The notes beneath the pieces were generated by a model. It saw only the letters and a list, made by a program, of their open reading frames with translations. It made no database searches and was not told the origin of the DNA. From assembly GCF_001280125.1 (NCBI RefSeq), contig NZ_LGEG01000217.1, forward strand, positions 1 to 64,000: DNA of 64,000 nucleotides, in the 5' to 3' direction. The stretch is from Streptomyces sp. NRRL F-6492 (lineage in GTDB: Bacteria > Actinomycetota > Actinomycetes > Streptomycetales > Streptomycetaceae). The translations under genes were made by a program, and so were the position numbers. This document shows, piece after piece, positions 54,901-63,621 of this stretch (its first letter is position 1; each line of letters opens with the position of its first letter).

Positions 54901-57242
54901 CGGTCGACCGCCGCACACAGCTGCAGGCCCCACCGCGCCGCCAACGTGGTCGCACCCTCGTACATCAGGCTTGCCGCCACGCGGTCGGCTCCCACCAGCG
55001 CCACCAGCACATCCGCATACGGCACCAGGGAACCTGGCAGGCCTTCGTCCTCATACGTCGCCCGCGCCCGGCTCAGTTCGACGCAGCGCACCAGTGTGGG
55101 CCAGTCGTTGCGGACCGCCGCACGCCGCGCGGCAACGGTCAGAGTGTGGACGATGGCCTGAGGCGGCTGCAGCCCGGCAATCGCGCGGGTGAGGAAATCG
55201 GGTTCGATTAGCAGAGCGAGTTCGTCATCGCGCCCCAGTGCGGCCAGCAGTTCGGGCAGGTGCCGGAACGCGCGGGGATCGGTGAAGAAGCCCCGTTGGG
55301 ACAACCAGTCGGCGGCCTGGGACCGGACCTGATCGACCCACGTGTCGTCGCCATCGACCCGGCGGATGAAGCGGCTGAAGCTCTCATGATGGATCTTCAG
55401 TCCGCCGATGCCCGGCTGTTGCGCGACGATTGGTGCCACGCTGTTCAGCGCGGCACCGAGTTGCATTCCGGGCAGCGGGAAAATTTCCTCGAGCTCCGAT
55501 GCACTCACAGCGAAGTCGCAGACTGCGAGCATGCTGACAGCAGAGCGCTGTCCGGGGGTCAGACCGGCCAGCAGATAGGCGTAGTAGTCGTCGAGGTCGT
55601 GCGCCGACGACGGCACCGTCCGCAACCTTTCCAGAGGATCGCCGGCACCATCCGGCGCCGGCGCCGCTCCCAGGCCCGGGGCAGGACCAATGGCCTGCCG
55701 GCACAAATACGTGGCGTACAGGGCGTTGCCTCGAGAGCGCTCCTCGATCAGTGCGACCGCGGTCCTCGCCCGCGCAGCGGGATCGAGCCCCTCACCGGCA
55801 GGGGAGGACGCCAGGGCCGTCAGCACGCCCAGGCGGTCCGCCAGAGCATGCAGTTCGGCGCGGTTGAGCGGGGCAACGGTGAGACGGGAGGCACCGGCGT
55901 CGACGGCCTCGAGGTGAGGGCCGGGCTGACTGGCCAGGACGAGCACGACACCGGGCGGCAGTTCCAGGGCGGAGAGGTCCGTGACCAGAGAGGCCGCCGG
56001 GTCCACCCGCGGACGAAAGGCGCTGCCGGTGGTGGATCCAAGAACCCGGCTGACATGGTCGATACCGTCCACGATCAGCGCGATCGGCCGGTCCGGTGCC
56101 AGGCCGCGCGCGGCAGTGACCGCGGCCGTGAGGGTCTCCGGCGTGGCCGCGTAGCGTGGCCTGACCTGCGCCAGCGCCTCTGGAACGGCCGTCCCCAGCT
56201 GCTTCAGCAGGCTGCCGATCACGACCTCGGTCAGCACACGCTGCTCACGGTCGATGTCCGCGGCACCGAGCCAGCAGTGATGCCTCACCGCCAGCCATGT
56301 CTCCCGCAGCGCATCCCCGAGCTGCTCACACAACCACGACTTGCCGATGCCGGGAGCGCCGGTGACCACCACGACACCCCCCTGCTGCGCAGCGTCCTTC
56401 ACGGCCGCGACCACGCCCGTGAGCACCGTAGGACGTCTCACCTCTGTGGCACGGTCCACGGGGTGCCCCTCACGGACCGCTCCGAAGTCGACTTCCAGAC
56501 TCAGACGAGGAAGCAGGTCCTCGACCATCACGGTCCCCGCCCGGCTGCGCGCCGCTTTGGCCGCCTCGATCAGGGCCAGCGCCACCTCCTCGGGTGTGCG
56601 ATGCCGGTTCGGCGGCCGTCCGGCACCGAGTTCTTCGGTGATGCGGTGCAGCAAGGCCGCCTCGGCTGGCCCGGGCTCGCGGATGTTGAGCGAACACGCC
56701 GGAAGATCCGTGTCGACGACCAGGGATGCGCAAGCGCGGTTGAGCAGGTCATCACTGACCTGGGCGAGCATCTCCTTCCACGGAGCGTGTGCACGCAGCG
56801 CAGCGGCGTCGAAACGGAACCGTTTGCTGCTCAGGCCGTGCAGTGCAGGCCCGGGATCGGTGCTGGCGTGGACCGGGCGCAGCACCCGGGTCAGCTCGGG
56901 ATCCTCCGGCTGCATGTCGCGCACCACGAGGCGGTGCGAGGAACCCGGATCCGAGGTGAAGTCGTGGTCCATGGAGGAGAAGAGCAGATCCAGGCGTAGG
57001 CCTCGCTTGTCCTTTGTAAAACTCTCCAGCGACAACGCGCGGTCATAATCCGTGTGCTTAATCTGCAGCCGCTCGCGGCTGCCGGTGCTCCACTCGCACG
57101 TGATGTCATCGAATCGGTCGCCGGTGAACATCTTTGTGTCGACCAGCAGGGAATTCGCACGTCCCACCGCCAGGTCCACCAGTCGCAGCGCGGTGAGCAG
57201 GTCCTGGTAAGCGTAGCCAAGGTGTGTCGGGCGCAGCCCCAT
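51978..57242 (-). CDS. Avs-like STAND NTPase with Cap4-type nuclease
   Basis: A 1754-residue protein; ATG 57242 is fixed by GGAGGTGAGC immediately upstream. Residues 1-110 match the Cap4/DUF4297 dsDNA nuclease: GYAYQDLLTALRL, DRFDDITCEW (D45/D46, E50) and LQIKH (59-63). Residues 270-480 form a STAND P-loop NTPase with GAPGIGKSW (295-303) and IALIVDGIDH (387-396). The remaining 1200 residues are a helical repeat region (TPR-like), the part that recognises phage proteins in Avs systems. Activation would unleash the nuclease on DNA. Similarity to Avs with Cap4 effectors (types 1, 2 and 4 use related nucleases) rests on domain order; the sensor is too divergent to assign to a type. It is coupled to the 391-aa partner. 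Confidence 0.75.
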   Translation of the reverse strand: MGLRPTHLGYAYQDLLTALRLVDLAVGRANSLLVDTKMFTGDRFDDITCEWSTGSRERLQIKHTDYDRALSLESFTKDKRGLRLDLLFSSMDHDFTSDPGSSHRLVVRDMQPEDPELTRVLRPVHASTDPGPALHGLSSKRFRFDAAALRAHAPWKEMLAQVSDDLLNRACASLVVDTDLPACSLNIREPGPAEAALLHRITEELGAGRPPNRHRTPEEVALALIEAAKAARSRAGTVMVEDLLPRLSLEVDFGAVREGHPVDRATEVRRPTVLTGVVAAVKDAAQQGGVVVVTGAPGIGKSWLCEQLGDALRETWLAVRHHCWLGAADIDREQRVLTEVVIGSLLKQLGTAVPEALAQVRPRYAATPETLTAAVTAARGLAPDRPIALIVDGIDHVSRVLGSTTGSAFRPRVDPAASLVTDLSALELPPGVVLVLASQPGPHLEAVDAGASRLTVAPLNRAELHALADRLGVLTALASSPAGEGLDPAARARTAVALIEERSRGNALYATYLCRQAIGPAPGLGAAPAPDGAGDPLERLRTVPSSAHDLDDYYAYLLAGLTPGQRSAVSMLAVCDFAVSASELEEIFPLPGMQLGAALNSVAPIVAQQPGIGGLKIHHESFSRFIRRVDGDDTWVDQVRSQAADWLSQRGFFTDPRAFRHLPELLAALGRDDELALLIEPDFLTRAIAGLQPPQAIVHTLTVAARRAAVRNDWPTLVRCVELSRARATYEDEGLPGSLVPYADVLVALVGADRVAASLMYEGATTLAARWGLQLCAAVDRAGCAAPWEAYLTAWDKARKDERVHYGSESDESVFLAELRGRIRLPARAADDVELGQAPRTLAQRVARFLDQEALTSPEDALGVLLDCLGPDPLLESAELIEQPDRRAALLLHLADAHGTAGGALPSARTLATAAWASGPCDPRRLLRHGVAVSDLAEELFSGDIAAVLAKATQDVLTDRASGLSGPVNRWLTLLAVAHAADPQAPARLLPLLDGDGFYRAWLRFTLATVGLHRDVEAGILTAETATATVRVALEQLAQHANAFTGSPRACDLADIHRQVRQVLHDAVALLRGDDVAVGIAFLQAVSEGTTTSLMGMAGTGPLITTELVSLLAGSVGQAGADVVHELMRTLRGAQAERRALYAEDADFELEMARVSLACDDPHEAQRCWERAARYMGAYGGHKDITIEELLDPLPQLMQADPVQAQVRLARTQPLVHLVADCTDGRGTAGTPQEWWRSLARLDPRGAAQLGAQVLLAESGLPDGRVSAAHRQLLATQADTADPVVLAALRIAAGPDGRSIRQDVALLTRLADLPGDDAARASRLLPVLANAITSTYDDQTLIAASQAAGDEPTSALRTAAQRCGGEGGLPWAPRPVPNNTSRDWFGPEKHPTTAAYLHAQQRPTLPVGAAGALAAVRDRTSKAYDAPSGPRWSRDALANAVGWRLLEVIDGQGADAAAQFLHRIADEMNASNPLELLADLASGLRLRQDSDPGVFGPLAATAGMLAYTKMRGGGGWRSFGGNDRLDLWQQAHYADPATAARNLADQVAQAVAEASYSRTIGVSLALVSAFAVQPPLASPPAVSAFACWDAAYGVIAHRLPGRARLGQGAYHPVPEQATQHDIDTALCELALATIALPERGDKRRALIAATVLLASRSGQAQAALARVLSFDLGAGPPTWLLTVLQGHLPDGPLDAALLEQLVTLCGSDVLSVRADASAILARAGHQAPAPAATAAHPTLARAIAAALSPSEDSA

Positions 57243-57351
57243 GCTCACCTCCAGCGTGCCTTGCTCACTTGGCACCCCCCATGGTGCGCGTCGCGGTCAC
57301 TCTAACCTCCCTGACGTACCGGGACGGAACGGACACCCAAGGAGAGATCGT

Positions 57352-57606
57352 GTGCGCAAGATCCAGCTGGCGCAGGAACACCTGGAAGGTTGGGCACCAG
57401 CAGCGGCTCTCGCACGCGAGATCGACGGCGGCGGCGGCCGCACTTACCTGGTCGTCGACGGCTTCGCGTACCAGACAGGGGGCGTCAGGCTTCGACGTCG
57501 ATGCCGTAGTCGGTGGCCAGGCCCGCCAGCCCGGTGTCGTAGCCCTGCCCGACGGCACGGGCCTTCCATCCGGTCGTGTGGCGATAGAGCTCCACCGCGA
57601 TGGTGA
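57352..57606 (+). CDS. 5' fragment of a small gene (uncertain)
   Basis: GTG 57352 has GGAGAG 6 nt upstream and opens an 84-residue frame. The first 43 residues (VRKIQLAQEHLEGWAPAAAL and a TYLVVDGFAYQTGG segment) look like protein. The remainder overlaps the antisense TerD gene's end and is arginine/proline-rich, as expected for a shadow. Probably a gene start cut off by recombination at about 57480. It would diverge from the STAND gene. Confidence 0.25.
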   Translation: MRKIQLAQEHLEGWAPAAALAREIDGGGGRTYLVVDGFAYQTGGVRLRRRCRSRWPGPPARCRSPARRHGPSIRSCGDRAPPRW

Positions 57607-60205
57607 CGGTCTCACCCGAGGAGAAGGGGTCAGGTGTGAAGGCCAGTTGGGTGCGGGAGGGCTGGGTGATGTCTGCTTGCCACTGGGTGTGATGGTCGAA
57701 GACTGCGGCGGGTTGGGCCTCGAGGTCGATGCTGACGATGACGGCGATGGTTGCGATGTCGTCAGGGATGAGGCCCAGGTCGGCGGTGACGGTGTCCCCG
57801 CCGACGCTGACCCCGTCGTGACTGGGGTGGTTGTAGAAGACGAGGTCGTGGTCGCTGCGTACCTTGCCGTTGCGGGTGAGGAGTACAGCGGACACGTCAA
57901 CGGGTGCGCCGGTGCAGGTGACGCGGACCGTCGTCGGCTCGGTGCGGATGGCTGCGTTGGCTCCCCTCGTCCGCAGTTGCAGGGTGCCGCTCTCCTCGCC
58001 GGGTAGCGGGCTGGTGGGGGAGCGGGTAGTGGCCGGGGCCAGGCTGGCACGGGTCAGCGTTGCAAGGACGCGCTCGAGGATGGGCCAGCCTTCGGTTTCC
58101 TCGCCTGGCCAGGGCCAGGTCAGACGCTGGGCGCCGAACTCCTTGGCGGTCGGCGGCTGCCCGAGTGCTTCCTGCAGCTGGAGGTGGCGCAGGCTCTCGG
58201 TGGCCAGGCGGCTGAGCTGCCACTGCCGTTGGGTTTCTTCCGGGTTGTTCACCCAGGTGTCGTGGTCGACGGGCTTGCCGCCCAGCTCCTGGTACACCCG
58301 GCGGGCGAAGTCGTAGCCGTCCTCAGTCAGTAGGCGGGTAGGCCGCTCCTGTTGGGATGGCGTCGGCTCGCCGATGGCCGTGTACAGCGCCCCCAGGTCG
58401 CCGCCCGTCCAGTGGTTGGCTGCCGTGGTCGCGAACCGCGCGAACTGGGGCAGGGTGGGGGGACGCCCCTTGGCGGCGACGAAGCGGTGATGCTGGTGGG
58501 CGACCTCCTCCAACTGGGAGCGCCAGCGGCCCTCCACGTAGGCACCGAGATACTGCTCGGCCCAGGCCCGCCGGTGCCGTGTGATGAGATCCCGTACCCG
58601 CTCGAAGCCGTCCCGGCGGGCGCCGTGACTCATGCTGGAGGTGAACGTCACCTGCCCGTACGGGGTCTCGACCGTACTGTCCTCGCTGTCCGTGATCTCC
58701 TCCTCCGGCCCCAGGAGTTGTTCGGCGGCTTGCAGTTCGCGGAAGAAGGCGCTGTCGACCGGGCATCCGGCCGCGCGCAGGGCGGCCAGCGGCCTGCTGT
58801 AGTAGCGGTCGACACGGTCCAAGGTGGTGCGGGAGTAGGGACCTTCGCACACGAACCAGGCGGTCAGGCCCACGCCGTGCCAGAACTCGGCCGCGGGACC
58901 GAGGGCTTCGGCCATGGTCTGGTGCGGGCGCGGGTTGCTGACGATGCTGCCGGGATACCGAGCAAGCGTCACCGTCTCCCACAGCCGCCCCACCCGTTCC
59001 AAGACATCGGCGGGCAGACGCTGCCGGTACAACTGAGGGGTGTACCCCTGCTCGGTCCGGTTCAGACTCATTAGATCCTGATCGACCAGCCCCCACAACG
59101 ACGGCATTCCCCGTGACTGGCCGGCATGCGCCTGGTCGAAGCCCGCCCACCAGCCGCGCAGGGCCGCAGCCCGCTCCTCCACCGGAGACAGAGAACTGCC
59201 GCCGCCGAGGAAGGCCGCGAGCATCGCATGGACCTCGTCCTCCGCGATGCCCGCCTCGGCAGCCATGCCGGCCGTCTGCGTGGCCATGCCGACGTACAGA
59301 CGAGGCTCGGGCAGAGCGGTGATGATCTCCTCATCCGGGTGAGGGGGAGCCTGAAGGTAATCCAGCACAGCCAGCCAGTCGCCCCCGAAGTACGCGGAGA
59401 CGACCGGCTGCAGCTCTTTGGTGAGCACCCGGCGCGCCAGGGCTGTTCCCGTCCTGGCCTTCTTGGCGAAACCAGCCATCAGCCCTTGCAACCGCTGGAT
59501 CCGGTGACGTGCCGCAAGCTGCACGAGGTCGGCGGCGGCAAGGGTGTCCAGCAAACGAAGGCGGGCCTGCTGCTGTCCCACACGGTCCAGCTGGTGCCAG
59601 CCGCCGCCGAAGCGGAAGGCTTCCAGCGCGCTCTCGTCGATGCCCAGCAGCCGGTAACGCTCCTCGATGAGTGTCCAGAACCGCTGCTGTTCTGTGCGAG
59701 GGAAGATCTCTCCTGCCGCCCGCAGCCGGATGGGCTGAAGCAGTGTCTCGAACAGCGGCACCAGCAGCGCCCACAGCAGCACCGTGTCCCAGTCCTCCAC
59801 AGCGGTGAGGCGGGCGGTCTCATCGGCGGCCAGCGTCAGAGCGTGGCCAGGGCGTTCCCGCAGCAGATACGGCAGATTGACTGCCCCTGCCTTGACCGAG
59901 AGTTTCTGGGGCAGGTACCACGCCCCGAGCCGCTGCTGCTCCTGGACCCCGAAGGCGTTGACGCAGAAGACTTCCTCTTCCCGGGTGAGGGCCGTCACCT
60001 TGGCGGTGTCCGGCGTGTGGCGTCCTCGGCCGGGGACGACGGTGGCCACCGGCCGTCCGGCGAACCCTGCGGCCAGCAGCCTGGCCGCCAGGGCGTCGAT
60101 GTCGGCGAACCGTTGCTGCTGCCCGGCCGCCCGCTCCAGGGTGAGCGCCTGCTCGGGACTGCATTCCACGGCCGGCTGCCACCAGCGTGTCGGGTCACTG
60201 GCCAC
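57485..60205 (-). CDS. Large protein with C-terminal TerD domain
   Basis: A 906-residue protein. The C-terminal 150 residues (about 755-906) are a TerD/tellurium-resistance domain: VSAVLLTRNGKVRSDHDLVFYN, then SVGGDTVTADLGLIPDDIATI and a SIDLEAQ motif; the acidic DNG/DxD positions bind calcium in TerD proteins. The first 750 residues are helical with no domain I recognise; there is a RPHQTMAEALG segment and a basic stretch. TerD domains occur in predicted membrane-linked stress and defence complexes, including with nucleases and helicases. GTG 60205 overlaps the helicase stop by 11 bp. It is probably a sensor or scaffold subunit of the three-gene system. Confidence 0.75.
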   Translation of the reverse strand: MASDPTRWWQPAVECSPEQALTLERAAGQQQRFADIDALAARLLAAGFAGRPVATVVPGRGRHTPDTAKVTALTREEEVFCVNAFGVQEQQRLGAWYLPQKLSVKAGAVNLPYLLRERPGHALTLAADETARLTAVEDWDTVLLWALLVPLFETLLQPIRLRAAGEIFPRTEQQRFWTLIEERYRLLGIDESALEAFRFGGGWHQLDRVGQQQARLRLLDTLAAADLVQLAARHRIQRLQGLMAGFAKKARTGTALARRVLTKELQPVVSAYFGGDWLAVLDYLQAPPHPDEEIITALPEPRLYVGMATQTAGMAAEAGIAEDEVHAMLAAFLGGGSSLSPVEERAAALRGWWAGFDQAHAGQSRGMPSLWGLVDQDLMSLNRTEQGYTPQLYRQRLPADVLERVGRLWETVTLARYPGSIVSNPRPHQTMAEALGPAAEFWHGVGLTAWFVCEGPYSRTTLDRVDRYYSRPLAALRAAGCPVDSAFFRELQAAEQLLGPEEEITDSEDSTVETPYGQVTFTSSMSHGARRDGFERVRDLITRHRRAWAEQYLGAYVEGRWRSQLEEVAHQHHRFVAAKGRPPTLPQFARFATTAANHWTGGDLGALYTAIGEPTPSQQERPTRLLTEDGYDFARRVYQELGGKPVDHDTWVNNPEETQRQWQLSRLATESLRHLQLQEALGQPPTAKEFGAQRLTWPWPGEETEGWPILERVLATLTRASLAPATTRSPTSPLPGEESGTLQLRTRGANAAIRTEPTTVRVTCTGAPVDVSAVLLTRNGKVRSDHDLVFYNHPSHDGVSVGGDTVTADLGLIPDDIATIAVIVSIDLEAQPAAVFDHHTQWQADITQPSRTQLAFTPDPFSSGETVTIAVELYRHTTGWKARAVGQGYDTGLAGLATDYGIDVEA

Positions 60206-62261
60206 CGGTCAGCCTCCGCATGGTTTCGACGAACTGCTCAAACGGCACCGGCGCAGCGGTGTTCTGCGCATAGACGGCGTAGCGCTGGGCCATCAGCTGC
60301 ATCTCCCGCTCCGTTCTTCGGGCCTCCACACGGTCCAGCTCGTGCACCACGCGCTGCTCGACGCGTCCGCGCTCGTACAGCACGAACGCGTCCACACCGC
60401 CCAGACCCCCGCCGGCCCCCTCCGCGGCGCCGCCGGGGCCGGGGAGATCCCCTTCCATGGTGGTGGCGTCGATCAGCGGGACATCCAGGAGCACAGCGGG
60501 ATCCATGTCGTTGTCCGCGCACATGGCCTCCAGATGCTCCTCCAGGCCGAGTTCGGCATGGCAGACCACGTCCAGGTACTGCTGGTCGGCAGCCACCGCG
60601 GTCTGGCGCAGGACGCGGACACCGCGGCCGACGAACTGGTAGAACTCGCCGAAGCTGCCATAGGGGCGCAGCGGTACGACCACGGTGATGGGCGGGAAGT
60701 CGTAGCCCTGGCCGAGCATCCGCAGCTGCACGATGCCCTGCAGATCCCCGGCGTCGGACTCGAAGCGCCGCCGGGTGGAGGCGATCGCGGAGGCGGGCAT
60801 GCTGTGGTGCAGCGTGGCACTGGGGATCCCGTACTCCTCGGCGATCCGCGCGATCTGTTCAGCATGCGCCTGGCCCATCGCCGCGAACAGCACCCTCGGC
60901 TTCACGGGCGCCAGCAGCTTGGCCTGTGCATCCAGACACGCCCGCGTCACGGCCATCACCTGGCGGATCGGCGCCTCGGACTGTGCGGTGATGCGTGCCA
61001 TCTTCCGCTCGTCGCCCAGCGTGGCCAGCAAAGCATCACGGCCCACGATCTGCTCGCGCCGCCCGTCCGGCCACACCGCCTCATACACCGTCGACGCCAC
61101 CTCGGGAGCGAACCGGTGCACCCGCAGGTTCTTCGCCGACCCGTCCGCGACGGAGTCGACCAGCCGGTAGCGGTAGACGACATCGGCGTCGATCGGCTTG
61201 CCGTCCAAACGCTGGAAGCACGCCGACATCAGCAGTGTGCGCGCACCCTGGAAGTGGGCGAACAGCCGCTGGTAGGAGGCGCTGGCCGCGATGTGCGCCT
61301 CGTCGACGACGATGAAGTCGATGTCCTCCGCCTCCAGCTTGGCCAGCAGGTCCCCGTCACTGTCGCCCGTGCCCAGCGCATGGAAGTTGGTGACCAGGAT
61401 GTCCGCAGCCAGGAGCCGCTCACGGCTGACCTGGCTGATCTGCCCGTCGTCCGCGTCCAGGACGAGCGTGGCCGGCGGACGGGCACCGGGCAGCAGCGGC
61501 CCGCCCGCCAGCCCATACAGGACGTTGCCCGGTATCCCCGGATCGAGGGCCTTGGCGAAGGTGCCGCGGATGACCGAGCCCGGGGTCACCACCAGCGCCC
61601 GCCGTCGACTGAACGACAACGCGGCCGCCACCCCCAGGGCCGTCTTGCCCGACCCCACCGCCATCACCGCAGCCGCATGCCGGCCGCCGGAGGCGTAGTA
61701 GTTCGCCAACGAGGCCAACGCCTCGTCCTGGCACTCCCGCAGCGGCGCCCGGTCCACCCTGGCCCGCTCACCGGCGAAGTACGCCCCGCCTGAAGGCAGT
61801 TCGGCACCGCCAGGCGGATCGGCGGCCCGCATCGGATCGCCAGCCATGTCCGGGATCCCGATGCGAGGCACGGCAGTCACCAGCGGCGCCAGGAGCGGAT
61901 CCTGCCTCAGCATCGCCTGCAACTGGGCCACACAGCGCGCCGTGTCCGTACGCACCGCATCGTAGGAGAACCGCAGAATGGTCAGGCCGGTCGCGGCCAG
62001 ATCGTTCTGTCGCAGCCGGTCGTAGGTGAACGCGGCCCGGTCACTGTGGAAGGCGAACCCGTCGAGCTCGACGGCCAACTGCAGCGCCTCACCCGCGATC
62101 AGGTAGTCCAGCCGGTAAGCGCGCTCGTTGACGGTGACCGGGTGCTGACTGCGGATCCGCGCAACGATCGACGCGTCCACGGCCGGCGTGAGCACCCACC
62201 GCAAGAACGCTTCCTCCAAGTAGGAGGCAGCCGGGATCAGTCGCTCCAGGCCCGCACTCAT
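60195..62261 (-). CDS. DUF559/Vsr-like nuclease - SF2 helicase fusion
   Basis: A 688-residue protein. Residues 12-105 form a DUF559/Vsr-type endonuclease: RLDYLI with D52, AVELDGFAFH with E65 and D67, and the arginine helix DRLRQND followed by LTILRFSY. An SF2 (DEAD-like) helicase follows: VGSGKTAL (motif I), FIVVDEAHIAA (II), SACFQR (III), QFVGRGVRV (VI). The tail is glycine-rich and then helical. All motifs look complete. It overlaps the preceding gene by 4 bp and the TerD gene by 11 bp, so the trio is tightly coupled. The likely activity is ATP-driven translocation and cutting of DNA. Confidence 0.8.
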   Translation of the reverse strand: MSAGLERLIPAASYLEEAFLRWVLTPAVDASIVARIRSQHPVTVNERAYRLDYLIAGEALQLAVELDGFAFHSDRAAFTYDRLRQNDLAATGLTILRFSYDAVRTDTARCVAQLQAMLRQDPLLAPLVTAVPRIGIPDMAGDPMRAADPPGGAELPSGGAYFAGERARVDRAPLRECQDEALASLANYYASGGRHAAAVMAVGSGKTALGVAAALSFSRRRALVVTPGSVIRGTFAKALDPGIPGNVLYGLAGGPLLPGARPPATLVLDADDGQISQVSRERLLAADILVTNFHALGTGDSDGDLLAKLEAEDIDFIVVDEAHIAASASYQRLFAHFQGARTLLMSACFQRLDGKPIDADVVYRYRLVDSVADGSAKNLRVHRFAPEVASTVYEAVWPDGRREQIVGRDALLATLGDERKMARITAQSEAPIRQVMAVTRACLDAQAKLLAPVKPRVLFAAMGQAHAEQIARIAEEYGIPSATLHHSMPASAIASTRRRFESDAGDLQGIVQLRMLGQGYDFPPITVVVPLRPYGSFGEFYQFVGRGVRVLRQTAVAADQQYLDVVCHAELGLEEHLEAMCADNDMDPAVLLDVPLIDATTMEGDLPGPGGAAEGAGGGLGGVDAFVLYERGRVEQRVVHELDRVEARRTEREMQLMAQRYAVYAQNTAAPVPFEQFVETMRRLTGGQ

Positions 62262-62857
62262 GACGATCCACCCTGTGCCGCAGCCTCGGCAACCAGCGCC
62301 TGAGCTTTCTCCGACAGCCGGGCCGCCACATCCTCGCCCTGCCCGAAACGGGCCAACCGCCGCGCCAGCTCAAGTGCTTCCGCGAAGGCGCCCTCGCGCT
62401 CCAGCAGGCCGATCAACCGTGGCACCGAGGACACCCGCACAAACGCCGCCGGAGCATCAGTGGTGTCGAAGGACACGGCGTGCGGGGTTGCTTCCATCAA
62501 CTCCAGGTCCAGCAGGGCGAACACCTCAAGCGCGGCGAGGGCCCCAGGCTCCGCACGACGTGTACTCCACAGTCGATCGACCGCGCTCTGCAGAACAAAG
62601 TGGTAGTCCCTGGCCGAGCCCGGAAGCTCCAGCGCCTCCCAGACACGGGCGATCAGCTCAGCGCCGCGCGCGTCGAACGGCACATGCCGGCTGGCCGGTG
62701 TCGCAGACGTACTCCCCTCGGCGGTCGACCACATCGGCGAGCCGTACGACTCGTCCGGACGAACCCCTGCGCCCGGCAGCGCCTCCCGCATGACACCCGG
62801 GCTCCCGGCAAAGGCAAGGCCAGGGACAGCCGCCATGCGCTCAAACCACGCCCCCAC
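62258..62857 (-). CDS. Hypothetical protein, first gene of TerD-helicase operon
   Basis: A 199-residue protein from GTG 62857 (AAGGGGG upstream). The N-terminal 60 residues are low complexity; residues 65-199 are mostly helical with a tetratricopeptide-like rhythm (LIARVWEALELPGSARDYHF, LAALEVFALLDLELME, then SVPRLIGLLEREGAFAEALE). No motif is recognised. The ATGA overlap links it to the nuclease-helicase. It may be a small adaptor that docks the larger subunits; nothing in the sequence shows this directly. Confidence 0.6.
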   Translation of the reverse strand: MGAWFERMAAVPGLAFAGSPGVMREALPGAGVRPDESYGSPMWSTAEGSTSATPASRHVPFDARGAELIARVWEALELPGSARDYHFVLQSAVDRLWSTRRAEPGALAALEVFALLDLELMEATPHAVSFDTTDAPAAFVRVSSVPRLIGLLEREGAFAEALELARRLARFGQGEDVAARLSEKAQALVAEAAAQGGSS

Positions 62858-63356
62858 GTTCCCCCTTCACACAAAAAAGAGGCCGGCACCCTCACCTACA
62901 GCGAAGTCGCCCCACCCGCCCCCTGCGGTACTTCATTGTCGCAGCCACACTCTCTCTGCACCCCGAAAGCGGATATGTACTCCGCTCTCCGTCACCCACC
63001 CGGGCCGACTGCCGCCGGCCGAAGAACGGGAACCAGACGCCCTTGTCGCCCACTCGACCTCGTGTCCGGAGTCGGGAATTTCGCTTCACACACCTCTCGG
63101 CCAGCTGTACCAGGGACGGTGCAAGCCCTGGACGATTTCGGGTCAACCCGATTTTCCAGGTGGCCTGACCAGGGACGAACGACGTACCTGCGTTTCACGA
63201 CGGTGAACACGTCAGCCTGAACGGGCGCCGATCAGGCTGGCCTTGAGAGCGTCGGCGAGGGAACCTTGAGGCATCGACGGCGGGATACGCCTCGCACCAA
63301 TCCCTTCCCGAATCAACCGGGTTGGGGACCTCACCCCTACCTTCCTGGAGCTGCTC
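62858..63356. other. Intergenic region with repeat copy 2
   Basis: There is no gene here. It contains the second copy of the dispersed repeat (63112-63178) with the palindrome TCGGGTCAACCCGA at 63138-63151, positioned as a promoter/operator for the gene at 63357. It diverges from the TerD operon, so it may also contain that operon's promoter. Confidence 0.55.
63112..63178 (+). repeat. Dispersed promoter-region repeat, copy 2
   Basis: About 85% identical to 20872-20945. Unlike copy 1 it lacks the GGACAGA/TCTGTCC palindrome: the equivalent position reads GGGACGAACGACG. Confidence 0.65.
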
Positions 63357-63620
63357 ATGTCCGCCCTTCCCCTGCCCGCCGCCAGCCCCGAGCCGCCGGC
63401 GTTCTGCGCCAGCCACCTCCCTGCCCGCACCCAGCCGAGTCGGCTGGGCATCCCCGAGGTCGTGGTCATCGTCGTGGTCGTCCTGGCATCGGCCGGACTG
63501 GCCGCCGGCAACCGGCCCGTCCCGGCCGCGCTGGTCGTGGTGGCCGCCGCAGTGGCCGACCTGATCACCGGCCGCCGCTCCAGCGATGTCGCCAAGCCCT
63601 CCCGCCGCCGCAGCCGGTGA
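63357..63620 (+). CDS. Small hydrophobic protein, intact copy
   Basis: An 87-residue protein with GGAG 7 nt before ATG 63357. A soluble N-terminus (about 1-31) ends at LGIPEV. Two hydrophobic helices follow (VVVIVVVVLASAGLA and PAALVVVAAAVADLI), separated by a GNRPVP turn, then a basic tail. It looks like a two-pass membrane protein with both ends on the same side. The near-identical but frameshifted copy is at 20918. Both copies are followed directly by a small helix-turn-helix-type gene, so membrane peptide plus regulator is a repeated two-gene unit. Function unknown. Confidence 0.65.
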   Translation: MSALPLPAASPEPPAFCASHLPARTQPSRLGIPEVVVIVVVVLASAGLAAGNRPVPAALVVVAAAVADLITGRRSSDVAKPSRRRSR

Positions 63621-63621
63621 C

